DNA of 44,227 nt from positions 1 through 44,227 of the forward strand of contig NZ_JAFUMA010000054.1 of NCBI RefSeq assembly GCF_017483025.1, written 5' to 3'. Position numbers and translations under genes: made by a program. The DNA comes from Anaerotignum sp. (GTDB taxonomy: Bacteria; Bacillota; Clostridia; Lachnospirales; Anaerotignaceae). Position 1 is the first letter of the stretch. Each line of letters starts with the position of its first letter. Shown here in pieces: positions 44,133-44,227 of this stretch. The notes beneath the pieces are model-generated. The model was given only the letters and a program-made list of their open reading frames with translations. It was not told the origin of the DNA and did no database searches.

Positions 44133-44227
44133 ATGTGGATCTATGAAAAGAAACTGCAATTTCCTGTAAAGATCACCCAGCCCGATGCTCGACTGGCAAA
44201 AATCATGATCGAACAATATGGCGGTGC
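44133..44227 (+). CDS. cotJC: Manganese-catalase-like spore coat protein CotJC (start only)
   Basis: The first 31 codons of cotJC are present before the window ends. The start MWIYEKKLQFPVKI is typical of the family, which resembles manganese catalase and is found in spore coats. The ATG at 44133 directly follows the cotJB stop, behind AAAGGAG. The catalytic part lies outside the window. Confidence 0.92.
   Translation, partial: MWIYEKKLQFPVKITQPDARLAKIMIEQYGG

Overview
The window looks like chromosomal core and cell-envelope sequence from an anaerobic, endospore-forming member of the Clostridia (Bacillota). Evidence: a SCIFF peptide with its radical-SAM maturase (near-universal in Clostridia), a cotJABC spore-coat operon, a GerS/YdcC-like lipoprotein next to MazF, a glutamate dehydrogenase very close to the Clostridium symbiosum type, QueH instead of QueG, and tandem short NSS sodium symporters. 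A Lachnospiraceae or Anaerotignum-like source is my guess, not something shown here. I see no phage, insertion sequence, CRISPR array, tRNA or rRNA.

Layout. 1-5.5 kb: rpoB-rpoC on the minus strand (rpoC cut by the window edge), with a long structured rpoB leader. 5.8-8.0 kb: queH, an EamA/DMT permease and a DUF3885-like gene on the plus strand. 8.0-16.1 kb, minus strand: a small gene broken by two amber codons, gdhA, an mreB-type gene, ftsE-ftsX, a C-terminal processing peptidase, and a CdaR-type regulator followed by a row of hairpins. 16.1-27.8 kb, minus strand: a cell-wall glycopolymer locus with a YitT protein, TagA, a glycosyltransferase-CsaB fusion, two DUF4330 proteins, a second glycosyltransferase, a MurJ-Wzy fusion and a secreted phosphodiester glycosidase. 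28-31 kb: the SCIFF peptide (scfA), its maturase (scfB) and a fold-type I PLP decarboxylase. 31-34 kb: a nucleoside hydrolase, then divergently a GerS-like lipoprotein, MazF and a YeiL-like Crp-family regulator. 34-37.4 kb, minus strand: two LCP ligases, uridine kinase and a small membrane protein in one operon. 37.6-44.2 kb, plus strand: an LTA-synthase-like enzyme, two NSS transporters about 91% identical at protein level, and cotJA-cotJB-cotJC (the last cut by the edge).

How it fits together. The strongest theme is envelope assembly. TagA (ManNAc transfer), two GT4 glycosyltransferases, a fused flippase-polymerase, CsaB (ketal pyruvylation) and LCP ligases together match the logic of pyruvylated secondary cell-wall polymers that anchor SLH-domain S-layer proteins. 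Two steps sit in two-domain fusion proteins, and two single-pass DUF4330 proteins of unknown role lie inside the same tightly coupled operon. FtsEX with a CTP peptidase, MreB and an LtaS-like enzyme add division, shape and polymer synthesis. A second theme is nucleosides: the nucleoside hydrolase, YeiL and uridine kinase lie within 4 kb.

Most intriguing for follow-up: the MurJ-Wzy and GT4-CsaB fusions, the structured leaders of rpoB and of both NSS genes, a hairpin row between cdaR and ftsE, a small ORF with two in-frame UAG codons, and a MazF with no visible antitoxin. All assignments come from reading the sequence; no database search was run.
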